Positions 15,816 through 24,029 of a stretch of DNA of 64,000 nucleotides are shown here, one piece after another. The stretch covers positions 496,001 to 560,000 of the forward strand of contig CBDCDJ010000007.1 in assembly GCA_965215355.1 (NCBI GenBank), written 5' to 3'. Under the pieces are notes generated by a model that was not told the origin of the DNA, ran no database searches, and saw only the letters and a program-made list of their open reading frames with translations. Position 1 is the stretch's first letter; every line of letters starts with the position of its first letter. The DNA is from CBDCDJ01 sp965215355. GTDB taxonomy: Bacteria; Deinococcota; Deinococci; Deinococcales; Trueperaceae. Both the position numbers and the translations under genes were made by a program.

Positions 15816-16679
15816 ATGCTGAAAGGCAGTGCTGAAAAGGGCGGTGACAAAAAGGGCGGTGGCAGGAAGGACCAAGACTACCTGACGAACCAACAGTACA
15901 AAAACGCCGACAACCTGCGCGCCCGCATGGCGCTGCACGAGCGCTTCAGCACGAACAAAGGGGACTTCGCGCGCTGGGCCTTCGACCGCGTCGAAGCGCC
16001 GGCAGGAGCGAAAGTGCTCGAGCTGGGCTGTGGCCCCGCCAACTTCTGGGTCAAAAACCGTGAGCGGATTCCGCAGGGCTGGCAGGTCACACTCACGGAC
16101 TTGTCGCCGGGAATGCTTACAGAAGCTAGAAAAGCGACCGAAGGCGTAGCCGCCACGTTCGACTACCGAGTCGTCGACGCCCAAGACATCCCTTTTAGAG
16201 ACGACAGTTTCGACGTGGTCATCGCCAACCACATGCTCTACCACGTGCCCGACGAACCTAAAGCGCTTGCCGAGATTCGCCGCGTGCTCAAACCCGGCGG
16301 GCGGCTGTACGCGGCGACGAACGGCCGTGAGCACATGAAAGAACTCGAGGTTTTTATCACCGACCAGTTCGGCGACCTTGGCGGGTCGTTCATGTCGTTG
16401 GACCCGCAAGCGTTTCAGCTCGAGAACGGCGCGGAAAAACTCGCTCGATTTTTCGACACCGTCGACCTCCATCCGGTAGAAAACAACGCTTTAGAAGTCA
16501 CCGAGGCCGAGCCGTTCATGGCCTACATCCTGTCGATGCAGCGTTTTCAAGCCCTTACCGAAGGTGCGGACGAAGCGCGTGTTCGGGTCATCAGCCAAGC
16601 CCACGCCGAGGTGGAAAGGCGGCTCGAGCGCGGCCCCATCCACATCACCAAGTCGACCGGGCTGTTCGTCGCCTCTTAA
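15816..16679 (+). CDS. Class I SAM-dependent methyltransferase
   Basis: The 287-residue protein has the Rossmann methyltransferase motifs: motif I VLELGCGPANFW near residue 75, the acidic end of strand 2 in VTLTDLSPGML, VVDAQDIPFRDDSFDVVIAN, and the post-motif HVPDEPKALAEIRRVLKPGG. This matches the UbiE/Methyltransf_11 type; the substrate is unknown. The N-terminus is lysine/glycine rich. I use the ATG preceded by GGAGG rather than the upstream in-frame start. The gene ends just before a pair of AAAGTACCGAGT repeats. Confidence 0.85.
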   Translation: MLKGSAEKGGDKKGGGRKDQDYLTNQQYKNADNLRARMALHERFSTNKGDFARWAFDRVEAPAGAKVLELGCGPANFWVKNRERIPQGWQVTLTDLSPGMLTEARKATEGVAATFDYRVVDAQDIPFRDDSFDVVIANHMLYHVPDEPKALAEIRRVLKPGGRLYAATNGREHMKELEVFITDQFGDLGGSFMSLDPQAFQLENGAEKLARFFDTVDLHPVENNALEVTEAEPFMAYILSMQRFQALTEGADEARVRVISQAHAEVERRLERGPIHITKSTGLFVAS

Positions 16680-16733
16680 AAAGTACCGAGTGAAAAGTAC
16701 CGAGTAAAACCACTTTCAACTTGATACTCGGCA
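16678..16733. repeat. AAAGTACCGAGT direct repeat with inverted partner
   Basis: Two direct copies of AAAAGTACCGAGT are followed by TACTCGG, giving a 7-bp inverted repeat with the second copy. Related words occur in other intergenic gaps (21245-21280, 32018-32064), so this looks like a dispersed intergenic element. Confidence 0.45.
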
Positions 16734-16786
16734 CACAGCCTCTCGAGAAACCCGCAGTGGCGGCGAATATCCGCTAAGCTAGACCC

Positions 16787-18067
16787 ATGTTGGACATCAA
16801 ATTCATCCGCGACCAGCCCGACACCGTGCGCCGCGCGATTCGCGCCAAGCAGCTTCACGACGCCGAAGACAAGCTCAACCAACTGCTCCTCGTCGACGAG
16901 GAACATCGGCTGTTGCGGCAGGACTTAGAAGAAAAACAGGCAGTTCGCAACGCCAGCAGCAAACGCATCGGCGAGTTGAAGCGCCGCGGCGAGAGCGCGG
17001 ACGACCTCATGCGCGAGATGGGGCAGGTGTCGGAAGAGGTGAAGCGGTTGGAAGACAAAAGCCGCAGCCTCGACGCCATATTGCACGAGCTGATGCTCGA
17101 GATGCCCAACCCCCCGCACGAATCGGTGCCCGTCGGCGCGAGCGAACACGACAACGTGGTGCTGTACGAGCGCGCCGAAAAGCCGAGCTTTGAGTTTACG
17201 CCCCAACCCCACTGGGACCTGGCGACCGAAAAAGGCTGGATAGACTTCGAGGCGGGCACCAAAATCGCGGGCGCTGGCTTTCCCGTTTTCCAGGGCGACG
17301 GCGCGCGACTCGTGCGGGCCATGCGGAACTATTTTTTGGACACGCTTCTCAACCAAGGCTACACCGAACTCGTGCCGCCTTTAATGGTCAACCCCGAGTC
17401 GGCGACCGGCACCGGGCAACTCCCCGACAAAGAAGGCCAGATGTACGAGGTCGAGGGCGGCTTTTACCTCATCCCGACCTCCGAGGTGCCGGTGACGAAC
17501 CTGTACCGGGGCGAGATTCTGGACAAGGCCGACTTGCCCCTAAAACTCACCGCCTTTACGCCGAACTTTCGCCGCGAGGCGGGCAGCTACGGCAAGGACG
17601 TACGCGGACTGAACCGACTCCACCAGTTCGACAAGGTCGAGATGGTGCAGTTCGTCCACCCGGACACGAGTTACGAGGTGTTGGAAGAGATGTCGGCGAC
17701 TGCGGAAAGTCTATTGTCGGCCCTCGGCTTGCCCTACCGCAAACTACTCATGTGTACCGGCGACATGGGCTTCGTGCAGGCGAAAAAGTACGACCTGGAG
17801 GTCTGGAGCGCGGGCCAGGCGCGCTGGCTGGAGGTCTCTTCAATCAGCAACCTGACCGACTTTCAGGCGCGGCGCTTGCTGACCCGGTTTCGTGAGGGTG
17901 GTAAAAGCGGCCAGGGCAAACCGGAACTCGTCCACACCTTGAACGGCAGCGCGCTGGCGTTTCCCCGGACCATCGCGGCGCTGCTCGAGAACGGCCAAAA
18001 CGAAGACGGCAGCGTCACGCTGCCCGCCATACTGCACCCCTACTTCGGGCGCGAGCGGCTGAGCTAG
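16787..18067 (+). CDS. serS: Seryl-tRNA synthetase
   Basis: SerRS charges tRNA-Ser with serine. The 426-residue enzyme starts with MLDIKFIRDQPDTVRRAIRAK and has the long antiparallel coiled coil at about residues 30-100. The class II core follows: motif 2 PNFRREAGSYGKDVRGLNRLHQFDKVEMVQF, then LEVSSISNLTDFQARR, and motif 3 LNGSALAFPRTIAALLEN. The length is normal. The start codon lies 6 nt after a TAAGCT hexamer without a ribosome-binding site, so the mRNA is probably leaderless. It is monocistronic. Confidence 0.97.
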   Translation: MLDIKFIRDQPDTVRRAIRAKQLHDAEDKLNQLLLVDEEHRLLRQDLEEKQAVRNASSKRIGELKRRGESADDLMREMGQVSEEVKRLEDKSRSLDAILHELMLEMPNPPHESVPVGASEHDNVVLYERAEKPSFEFTPQPHWDLATEKGWIDFEAGTKIAGAGFPVFQGDGARLVRAMRNYFLDTLLNQGYTELVPPLMVNPESATGTGQLPDKEGQMYEVEGGFYLIPTSEVPVTNLYRGEILDKADLPLKLTAFTPNFRREAGSYGKDVRGLNRLHQFDKVEMVQFVHPDTSYEVLEEMSATAESLLSALGLPYRKLLMCTGDMGFVQAKKYDLEVWSAGQARWLEVSSISNLTDFQARRLLTRFREGGKSGQGKPELVHTLNGSALAFPRTIAALLENGQNEDGSVTLPAILHPYFGRERLS

Positions 18068-18159
18068 TGCCCGAATCTTCGCGGCTGAGAACGTCCGCCG
18101 ACCCCTGAGACCGCTCGGTTCGTGGCCTCGGTGGTCATGGCCCGATGGCGATTCTTGTC

Positions 18160-18220
18160 AACAAGGAGTTGCAACCCCTTGTTTGGACAGGTTCACGCCT
18201 TTCGGCGAAGAGGGTATGGT
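18160..18220 (+). promoter_or_regulatory. Promoter with 24-bp near-perfect palindrome
   Basis: A 24-bp inverted repeat (18160-18183; halves AACAAGGAGTTG and CAACCCCTTGTT, one mismatched pair) sits directly upstream of a -35 TTCACG (18192-18197), 17 bp from a -10 TATGGT (18215-18220). The start codon follows 7 nt later, giving a leaderless message. The palindrome is a likely operator. Confidence 0.55.
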
Positions 18221-18227
18221 ACGACCC

Positions 18228-19175
18228 ATGCACCTCGTCGCCCTGGGGCTTCTCGGCGTCGTCGGGGGCGGCTTGACACTGCTGACCTTCGGCGGTTTTT
18301 TAGGCCGGTTTTACTGGCTGTTCGACGTGTTCACGCACTTCAACCTGCAGTACGCCGCCCTGTCGGCGCTGTGCTTCGGGGTGGGGCTGCTCGTTTATCC
18401 TCGTCCCGTCACTGCTTTGTGGCTGCTGCCGGCGCTGGTGGCGAACCTGGTCATTCTAACCCCTTATTTTTGGCCTGCGGGCTCGAGCCGCTCGAGTGCG
18501 AAACCGCTGCGCGTGCTCACCCTCAACGTGCTCGCCGAACACGACAACGCTGCGGCGGTGGCGCGCTGCATCGTGGAGGCCGAGGCCGACGTGGCGCTCC
18601 TCGCCGAGGTGGAGCCGGACCTTTCAGCGAAACTGCAAACCGTTTTGAGTGAAAGCCACCCTTACGTTCAAGACACCGCGCAGCCGGGCTACTTCGGCAT
18701 CGTCCTGTTCAGCAAAGTGCCGTTTTTGAGCGCGGAGACGCACCGCCTCGGGGTGCGGCGGCATCCGTCGCTCGAGGTCGCCCTGGCCTGGCAGGGCCGG
18801 ATGGTCACGGTTTACGGGGCGCACCCCTACCCGCCCCTCGGGCCGCGCGGTACTTACCGCCGCGATACCGAGTTGAAAGCGGTCGGCAACCTGTTGAGCA
18901 AGGTGACGACGCCGCTCGTTTTGATGGGCGACCTGAACGCCACGCCCTGGTCGAGTGCGCTGCGCCGCTTGCTGAACACGGCGGGTTTGCGGCCTGCGAC
19001 GCTGGGTCACGGTGTTCAGCCGACCTGGCGGCTCGGGCGGCGCGTTTTCGGCGCGCCGCTCGACCACGTGCTGGTGTCCATCCACTGGCAGGTCACGCGG
19101 TACCGGGTCGGGGCGGGTGTCGGCTCCGACCACTATCCGGTCGTCGCCGACCTGGTGCTGAAAGAGGGGGACTGA
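18228..19175 (+). CDS. Membrane-anchored endonuclease/exonuclease/phosphatase family protein
   Basis: The 315-residue protein has three N-terminal hydrophobic segments (about residues 2-25, 35-55 and 62-80), then an EEP-fold catalytic domain: LRVLTLNVLAEHDN, a glutamate in LLAEVEPD, GAHPYPPLGPRG, VLMGDLNATPWSS and the terminal GVGSDHYPVVADL. These supply the metal and catalytic residues of DNase I-like phosphodiesterases. The domain probably acts at the membrane surface; its substrate could be a nucleic acid or a phospholipid. The ATG 7 nt after TATGGT is the chosen start. Confidence 0.82.
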   Translation: MHLVALGLLGVVGGGLTLLTFGGFLGRFYWLFDVFTHFNLQYAALSALCFGVGLLVYPRPVTALWLLPALVANLVILTPYFWPAGSSRSSAKPLRVLTLNVLAEHDNAAAVARCIVEAEADVALLAEVEPDLSAKLQTVLSESHPYVQDTAQPGYFGIVLFSKVPFLSAETHRLGVRRHPSLEVALAWQGRMVTVYGAHPYPPLGPRGTYRRDTELKAVGNLLSKVTTPLVLMGDLNATPWSSALRRLLNTAGLRPATLGHGVQPTWRLGRRVFGAPLDHVLVSIHWQVTRYRVGAGVGSDHYPVVADLVLKEGD

Positions 19176-19261
19176 AAGTCGTGCCGCTGTTGCGCCTGCA
19201 ACCCTCTTTTGCTCGAGGACGGCTACCATCTCTCGTCGTGCCTAAGACCCTACCCTCGGGC

Positions 19262-21184
19262 TCAGCGCCGCCCGCCGCCCGGCCCCCAATGCCCGGAGCC
19301 TCGGGGTTCGGGCTCGAGCCTCTCCGAGCGCTTTTTGGGCGTGTAAGCCACGGGCTCGTCGTAGCCCTGCAGGTAACCCCTGGCCTGAAGGTTGAACATC
19401 TGCGCGTACGTTCCGGCTCGCTCCAAAAGCTCCTCGTGCGACCCCGTCTCCGAAATCACGCCGTCTTCCAGCACCACGATGTGGTCGGCCAAACGCACCG
19501 TGCTGAAGCGGTGCGAGATGATGACCGTGATGCGCCCCGCGGCCTGCTGGCGCAAGGCTTCGACCACCTCGAACTCGGCGTTGGCGTCGAGCGCGGCGGT
19601 GGGCTCGTCGAAAATTAAAACCGAGCCGCCCCGAAAGTACAGCCGCGCCAGCGCCACGCGCTGCCACTGCCCGCCGGAGAGTTGCCGCCCGCCCTCGAAC
19701 CAGCGGCCGAGCTGGTTGTCGTAGCCTTGGGGCAGCGCCTCGATAAATTCGGACGCCCCGGCGCGCACACTCGCCCGTTCGACGGAGTCGTCGGTCAAAC
19801 TCTCGCTGCGCCCCAGGGCCACGTTCTCGCGCACCGTCATCTGGTACTGCCCGAAGTCCTGAAAGATGATGCTCATCTCTTCGCGCAAGCTGCGCGGGCT
19901 GAAGCGCGCGGCGTCTTGCCCGTTGACCAGAATCACGCCCCCAGTCGGTTCGTAGAGCCGCGTCAGCAGCTTCACCAGGGTCGTCTTGCCCGCACCGTTT
20001 TCGCCGACCAGCGCGAGCGCCTGCCCGCGCTCAACTCTGAACGACACGTCTTTGAGAACATCGGTGTCGGTCAGCGGATAGCGAAAACTCACGCCCTGAA
20101 ACTCGACGGTGTCGATACCGCCCTGCCAAGTCTCGCCCACGTCTAAGTCGCGGCTCGGCAACTCCAAAAACTCGAACAGGTTGCGCATGTAGAGGAGGTT
20201 TTGGTAAATGCCGGTAAAGCCCGAGAGCAGGTTGGAAAACTGCCCCTGCAATTGCGCGATGCCCTGCACAAAGAGCGAGAAGTCCCCGACGGTGAGCAGC
20301 CCTTGCGCCGCACGCCTCAACACGACCAGCGTCGCCGCGCCGATAAGCCCCGCCGACACGAGCGACGCGCCCAAACCCCACAAGCTGCGCCGCCGGATGA
20401 GCGACACGAGCTGGCCGCGAAACTTTTCGTAGTAGGTTTGCCAGCGCGTGAGGAGGTAACTTTCGAAGCCGAACAGCCGCACCTCTTTCACGGCGGTGTC
20501 GTTCGTCAATAGGTAGCCCAGGTAGTTTTGCACTCGAGCGTCCGCCGCTTGTCGCCGAATCATCCGGTAGCCTTGCGTGCCGAAACGGCTCGTCACCCAC
20601 ACGCCCGGCACCGCGGCTAAGAGCACGAGCGGCACCACGCTCGCCCCGAGCTGCGCCATAAGCGCGCTCACCGAGGCCAGGGTGATGACCGACTGGAGCA
20701 ACGTGATGATTTGGGTGAACACGCCCAGGGGCCGCGAGCCCACCTCGCGGTAGGCGTTTTGGAGCGCGTCGTAAGTTCCGGCGTCCTCGAACTGGGACAG
20801 CTCGAGCTGCGCCGCCTTGCCCAAAATGCGCCGGCTGATGGTGTTTTGCAGCCGGTCGCCCAACAGTTCGCGGCTGGCTCCCTGCACAGTGGACAGCAGG
20901 CTCGAGAACGCCCCCACCCCGACCTGCAAGAGCAGCAACCCCAGCAGCCGCCCGAACGCCTGGTCCACGCTGCCGAGCTGTCCGGTCACCGCCGCGGCCA
21001 CCGCGTCGAACAGCAGTTTCGTGACCCACAAAGACACCGCCGGCAAGAAGGCTTGCACCAGGCTCAGGCCCGCGATGAGCAGGGTTTGCAGCCTGCTCGC
21101 GTCCCAGACGAGGGCGAGCGTCGCGCGAAAGTCGCGCAGGTAGACGCGCCAGTTTTGCAGGGTCATGGGTTTGTCTGCGGTCAC
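19262..21184 (-). CDS. ABC exporter, fused membrane and ATPase domains
   Basis: This is a 640-residue half-transporter of the MsbA/MDR type. The N-terminal 330 residues hold about six transmembrane helices (for example LIAGLSLVQAFLPAVSLWVTKLLFDAV). The C-terminal ATPase has Walker A VGENGAGKTTLVKLL, the signature LSGGQWQRVALARL, Walker B VLIFDEPTAALD and the switch histidine ISHRFST. It would work as a dimer. The start is probably GTG; an ATG six codons later is possible. The substrate is unknown and no partner gene is adjacent. Confidence 0.88.
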   Translation of the reverse strand: MTADKPMTLQNWRVYLRDFRATLALVWDASRLQTLLIAGLSLVQAFLPAVSLWVTKLLFDAVAAAVTGQLGSVDQAFGRLLGLLLLQVGVGAFSSLLSTVQGASRELLGDRLQNTISRRILGKAAQLELSQFEDAGTYDALQNAYREVGSRPLGVFTQIITLLQSVITLASVSALMAQLGASVVPLVLLAAVPGVWVTSRFGTQGYRMIRRQAADARVQNYLGYLLTNDTAVKEVRLFGFESYLLTRWQTYYEKFRGQLVSLIRRRSLWGLGASLVSAGLIGAATLVVLRRAAQGLLTVGDFSLFVQGIAQLQGQFSNLLSGFTGIYQNLLYMRNLFEFLELPSRDLDVGETWQGGIDTVEFQGVSFRYPLTDTDVLKDVSFRVERGQALALVGENGAGKTTLVKLLTRLYEPTGGVILVNGQDAARFSPRSLREEMSIIFQDFGQYQMTVRENVALGRSESLTDDSVERASVRAGASEFIEALPQGYDNQLGRWFEGGRQLSGGQWQRVALARLYFRGGSVLIFDEPTAALDANAEFEVVEALRQQAAGRITVIISHRFSTVRLADHIVVLEDGVISETGSHEELLERAGTYAQMFNLQARGYLQGYDEPVAYTPKKRSERLEPEPRGSGHWGPGGGRR

Positions 21185-21235
21185 GTCGTTTTCACCGGCT
21201 TGAAACAGGTTGAACCTTGGGTAGGGGAGAAAGGG

Positions 21236-21282
21236 CTTCCGACTTTACTCTTTTTACTTTCCACTCGGTACTTTCTTCGCCC
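21236..21282. repeat. TTTCCACTCGGTACTTTC-containing intergenic repeat
   Basis: The stretch between the exporter start and the DUF6069 stop contains ACTTTCCACTCGGTACTTTC, the complement of the AAAGTACCGAGT words at 16678-16733. It is flanked by short GGGC/GCCC arms. Confidence 0.35.
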
Positions 21283-21283
21283 T

Positions 21284-21694
21284 TCAGCGTTTGAGCCCCA
21301 GCAGCGCCATCACGGTCGGCACCGCCACGACGCCGTGCATGATCTCGAGCGCCCAGCCCGTTACGGGGCTCAGCGCCGCCACGACGGGGTTGATCATGAA
21401 CACGATAAAGACGATGGCTGCGATGACTAAAAAGGCGGGGTTCGGGTTGGCGAGAAAGCGGTCCAGGCCCCAGTACACCGCGCCCGCGACGAGCGGCGGG
21501 ACGAGGCTGAAGAGCAGGATCGGCACGAGTCCGACGTTGTCGGAAACGGGCGTGTCGACGAGCAGCGGCCCGCCCAGAATGGCCCGCGCGATAAAGTAAA
21601 TGACCGCGTTGATGGCGGCCGCGATGAGCCCGGCCGTAAGACCCGCCCGCAGGGCCGCGCCCAGCGTAACGTTGTTTTGAGTTGCAGCTGTCAT
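21284..21694 (-). CDS. DUF6069-like membrane protein
   Basis: A 136-residue integral membrane protein with four predicted helices (around residues 13-35, 52-75, 85-105 and 112-132), for example AGLIAAAINAVIYFIARAI and FLVIAAIVFIVFMINPVVAA. It resembles DUF6069; no function is known to me. A strong AGGAGG precedes the ATG, and the start overlaps the stop of the upstream DUF5519 gene by 4 bp, so the two are translationally coupled. The pair lies downstream of a MarR-type operator. Confidence 0.75.
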   Translation of the reverse strand: MTAATQNNVTLGAALRAGLTAGLIAAAINAVIYFIARAILGGPLLVDTPVSDNVGLVPILLFSLVPPLVAGAVYWGLDRFLANPNPAFLVIAAIVFIVFMINPVVAALSPVTGWALEIMHGVVAVPTVMALLGLKR

Positions 21695-22050
21695 GATTGA
21701 CCTCCTGTGTGTTGTTCCCGCTGCGCTCGCCGCGCTTTTTGCTGGACGGCGAGGGTGTAAGCGCGCTCGAGCAAGCTTATCGCCCGCGCTACATCCCCGG
21801 CTTCGCGAATATAAAAACTGACCCAGCCGCTCTCCGGCAAGACGTGGTGCCGCTCGGCCGCGCCCGCGCCGACGAGTTCGTCGCGCACCTTGGTGGGAAA
21901 GGGGATGTCTACCATTCGGTCGCCATGAACATGGCCGATTTCCCGCGTGCCCAGTCTGAACTCGAGCCCGCCGAAGCGGTGAGGATGAGTTTCTATCCCC
22001 TCCCAAACCTTTACTGCCGTTTCGATAGCTAGTCCTGCGCCTTTCACCAC
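21691..22050 (-). CDS. DUF5519 (luciferase-like domain) protein
   Basis: The 119-residue product carries the DUF5519 core: HPHRFGGLEFRLG, then GDRMVDIPFPTKVRDELV, then HHVLPESGWVSFYI and AISLLERAYTLAV. Members are small soluble proteins of unknown function. The start is GTG, with AGGAGA upstream. It forms an operon with the DUF6069 gene (4-bp overlap), and a site matching the MarR operator lies 17 bp upstream of the start, so it is probably part of that regulon. Confidence 0.8.
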   Translation of the reverse strand: MVKGAGLAIETAVKVWEGIETHPHRFGGLEFRLGTREIGHVHGDRMVDIPFPTKVRDELVGAGAAERHHVLPESGWVSFYIREAGDVARAISLLERAYTLAVQQKARRAQREQHTGGQS

Positions 22051-22066
22051 ATCGTTCTCCTAAATG

Positions 22067-22080
22067 CTTAGCCAGCTAAG
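22067..22080. promoter_or_regulatory. Second MarR-type operator, in front of the DUF5519 operon
   Basis: CTTAGCCAGCTAAG is a near-perfect palindrome differing by one central base from the core TTAGCCGGCTAA that covers the marR promoter. Confidence 0.6.
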
Positions 22081-22092
22081 CTAACCACAAAA

Positions 22093-22527
22093 TTAAGCCC
22101 CACCGCTCAAGTTGTCCCTGACCTGCTCGAGCAGCCTTCGGAACAGCAGGCGCTCCGGCTCGGTCAGGCCGGCGGTGGTTTGGGCCTCGAGCGTCTGCCA
22201 CACCGTTTCGATGTTTTGCCTTAAGGCGTTGCCCTTGGGGGTCGCCCGGATGGAAGAAACCCGAGCGTCGTCCCGGCAGCCTTTGCGTTCGACGAGACCG
22301 CTTTTCTCCATGCGGCGGACCATCCGCGACACCGTCGGCGGTTGTACGCCGAGCCGCTCGGCGAGCTGCGAAAGCGTCATGTCGGGGTTTTGCCACAACG
22401 CTACCAGAATCATCTCTTGCCCTGCGTGTACGCCGAACTCGGCCAGAAGTTCGCCCGTGCGGGCGCGGTGCGCCTTGCAGACCTGCACGACGAGGTAGTT
22501 GACGGTGTGGGGAGAGCAGATGCTCAT
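22093..22527 (-). CDS. MarR-family transcriptional regulator
   Basis: The 144-residue protein is a winged-helix regulator of the MarR family. The core reads MTLSQLAERLGVQPPTVSRMVRRMEKSGLVERK, followed by wing CRDDARVSSIRATPKG and a dimerisation helix. Its own promoter contains a 12-bp perfect palindrome (TTAGCCGGCTAA), and a near copy lies before the DUF5519-DUF6069 operon immediately downstream. It therefore most likely represses itself and that operon. The ligand is unknown. Confidence 0.9.
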   Translation of the reverse strand: MSICSPHTVNYLVVQVCKAHRARTGELLAEFGVHAGQEMILVALWQNPDMTLSQLAERLGVQPPTVSRMVRRMEKSGLVERKGCRDDARVSSIRATPKGNALRQNIETVWQTLEAQTTAGLTEPERLLFRRLLEQVRDNLSGGA

Positions 22528-22570
22528 GCGTTTTCGGCAGCCTCCAATCCGACGCCTTGGAACGCTAAAC

Positions 22571-22599
22571 AGCTTAGCCGGCTAACTAAAACTTGTCAA
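22571..22599 (-). promoter_or_regulatory. marR promoter with embedded operator
   Basis: Minus-strand -35 TTGACA (22594-22599) and -10 TAAGCT (22571-22576) are separated by 17 bp. The perfect palindrome TTAGCCGGCTAA (22574-22585) overlaps the spacer and the -10, an ideal position for autorepression. Confidence 0.75.
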
Positions 22600-22807
22600 G
22601 CGAGAACGAACCGACTCCTAAACCCTCTCGCGGACAACCCCCGCTGACGGTTCCGCCGGATTTTTACAAGCGTCACTCGAGCGGCAAACGCTTTCCAGCC
22701 GGCCTCGTCGGCTACCTGCGCGGGCACAGCGCCGGAGCCCCGCGGCTCGGTCACATACGCGCAGTGACGCTGGGAACGCGCAGCCTGTGACGCGTCGCCG
22801 AGGCGCT

Positions 22808-22898
22808 TCGGGTTACGAAATGGTTACCGGCAGCGTAACTCACCCGTAACCCGAGGCTTTTAAACTCTGAACCACAGGGCCGAACAAAAGGCCCTGTC
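22808..22898 (+). promoter_or_regulatory. Upstream region with GTTAC/GTAAC boxes and leader hairpin
   Basis: Four GTTAC or GTAAC words lie between 22808 and 22853; the outer two form the inverted pair CGGGTTAC/GTAACCCG. A hairpin with arms CAGGGCC and GGCCCTG (about 22876-22898) follows just before the ribosome site. The rest of the 22600-22900 gap shows no gene. Confidence 0.35.
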
Positions 22899-22914
22899 AC
22901 GAAAGGAGAACGAC

Positions 22915-23673
22915 ATGAACACGAGCAAGATGAACACCAGGACGAAAGAGCGGCTCGCCGCTCTCGGACTGACCGGCGCGCTGCTGGGCGGAGGCGCGCT
23001 CGTCTTCGCGCAAACGCAGACCACGTCGACCACACCCGCTCAAACCACACCGGCCCAAACCACGAACGGCCTGAAAGACGGGCGCTTCGCGGACGGCCAC
23101 GGTTTCGGTAGGGGCTTCCACGGCATAGGCTTCGGTCGTTTGGCGCTGGGCACGACCGTCGAAGTGGGCTTTTACGACGGTGACCCCGCCGCGGGTGGCA
23201 CCGTCACCGACACCCTGAACTTCACCTACGGTGAGGACAGCGAGGCGGCCTTCGCCCAGTCGCTCGACGCAGCGCGGCAAGGGGCGACGTACATGACGGT
23301 GAACATCGGCGAGCAAACCCGCACGGTCGACTTGTCCACCGTCACGCTGCCTGTGGATGGCCGCGGCCTGTTGCCGCGGGAGTTGGCTCGAGGCTTGGGC
23401 GACGGCAGCACCGTCACCACCACCTTTTACGACGGTGACCCCGAGGTGGGCGGGCAAACGACCGACACCCTGGCCTTCACCTACGGCCAGGACAGCGAAG
23501 CGGGTTTTGCTGACGACTTCGCAACCGCCGCCGAGACCGCCGCCTTTGTCACCGTCACGACGAGCCCGCAAAGCTACACGGTCGACCTGACCCAAGTGCA
23601 GGCGCGTGGGCAAGACGGCTTCGGTCTCGGCGACGGCTTCGGGCGCGGTTTTGGTGGCCGCGGCCACAGGTAA
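22915..23673 (+). CDS. Secreted protein with two internal repeats
   Basis: The 252-residue protein has a signal peptide (hydrophobic about residues 14-32, ending LVFAQ), a Thr/Gln-rich linker and two homologous units of about 70 residues. Each contains FYDGDPxxGGxxTDTLxFTYGxDSExxF followed by a VDLT/S strand, at about residues 82-148 and 163-232. The tail is Gly/Phe/Arg rich. I do not recognise the family. AAAGGAG lies 7 nt before the ATG. The upstream GTTAC boxes suggest regulation. No enzymatic motif is seen; a surface or envelope role is a guess. Confidence 0.7.
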   Translation: MNTSKMNTRTKERLAALGLTGALLGGGALVFAQTQTTSTTPAQTTPAQTTNGLKDGRFADGHGFGRGFHGIGFGRLALGTTVEVGFYDGDPAAGGTVTDTLNFTYGEDSEAAFAQSLDAARQGATYMTVNIGEQTRTVDLSTVTLPVDGRGLLPRELARGLGDGSTVTTTFYDGDPEVGGQTTDTLAFTYGQDSEAGFADDFATAAETAAFVTVTTSPQSYTVDLTQVQARGQDGFGLGDGFGRGFGGRGHR

Positions 23674-23681
23674 ACGGGGCT

Positions 23682-23921
23682 GTGCCCAAACTTGCTCTCT
23701 CACTCCTGACGCTGCCGACCTCGGTCTCGAGCCAGGCCCAAACCTACAAGGTCTTGCCCGCGGCGAGCGGGGCGCGTTACCGGGTGAGAGAGCAAGCCAG
23801 GGTTTTGCCTTTCAACAACGCCAGAACGGCCAGGAGCGACGCAGCGCTCACATCGACAGCTAGGCGTGAGAGGTTACAAACCGACAGCTTACCCTCCAAC
23901 CTGGAACGTTTTTGGTATTGA
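23682..23921 (+). pseudogene. Fragment resembling the N-terminus of a YceI-family protein
   Basis: A 79-codon frame starting GTG reads through a signal-like segment (ALSLLTLPTSVSSQAQ) into YKVLPAASGARYRVREQ and LPFNNART. This resembles the first beta strands of secreted YceI proteins (YTV.P..S.ARYRVREQL...PNDAVG.T). The remaining 100 or so residues of the lipocalin-like fold are missing. I treat it as a remnant; the match is short, so confidence is limited. Confidence 0.4.
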
Positions 23922-24029
23922 GGATTTAAGGTAAGGTTGAGCTCGAGGTCGACTTCAGTCTGGCGTAACTCTTCCCCCGGTTCGCCACCACCGGGGTTCA
24001 AGCACAAAGGCGGCAGAGGAGGCTTGCAA

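Noticed and set aside
21695..22006. Upstream extension of the DUF6069 frame
   Set aside because: The extension is Arg-rich, overlaps the DUF5519 gene in another frame, and a strong AGGAGG site supports the shorter start at 21694.
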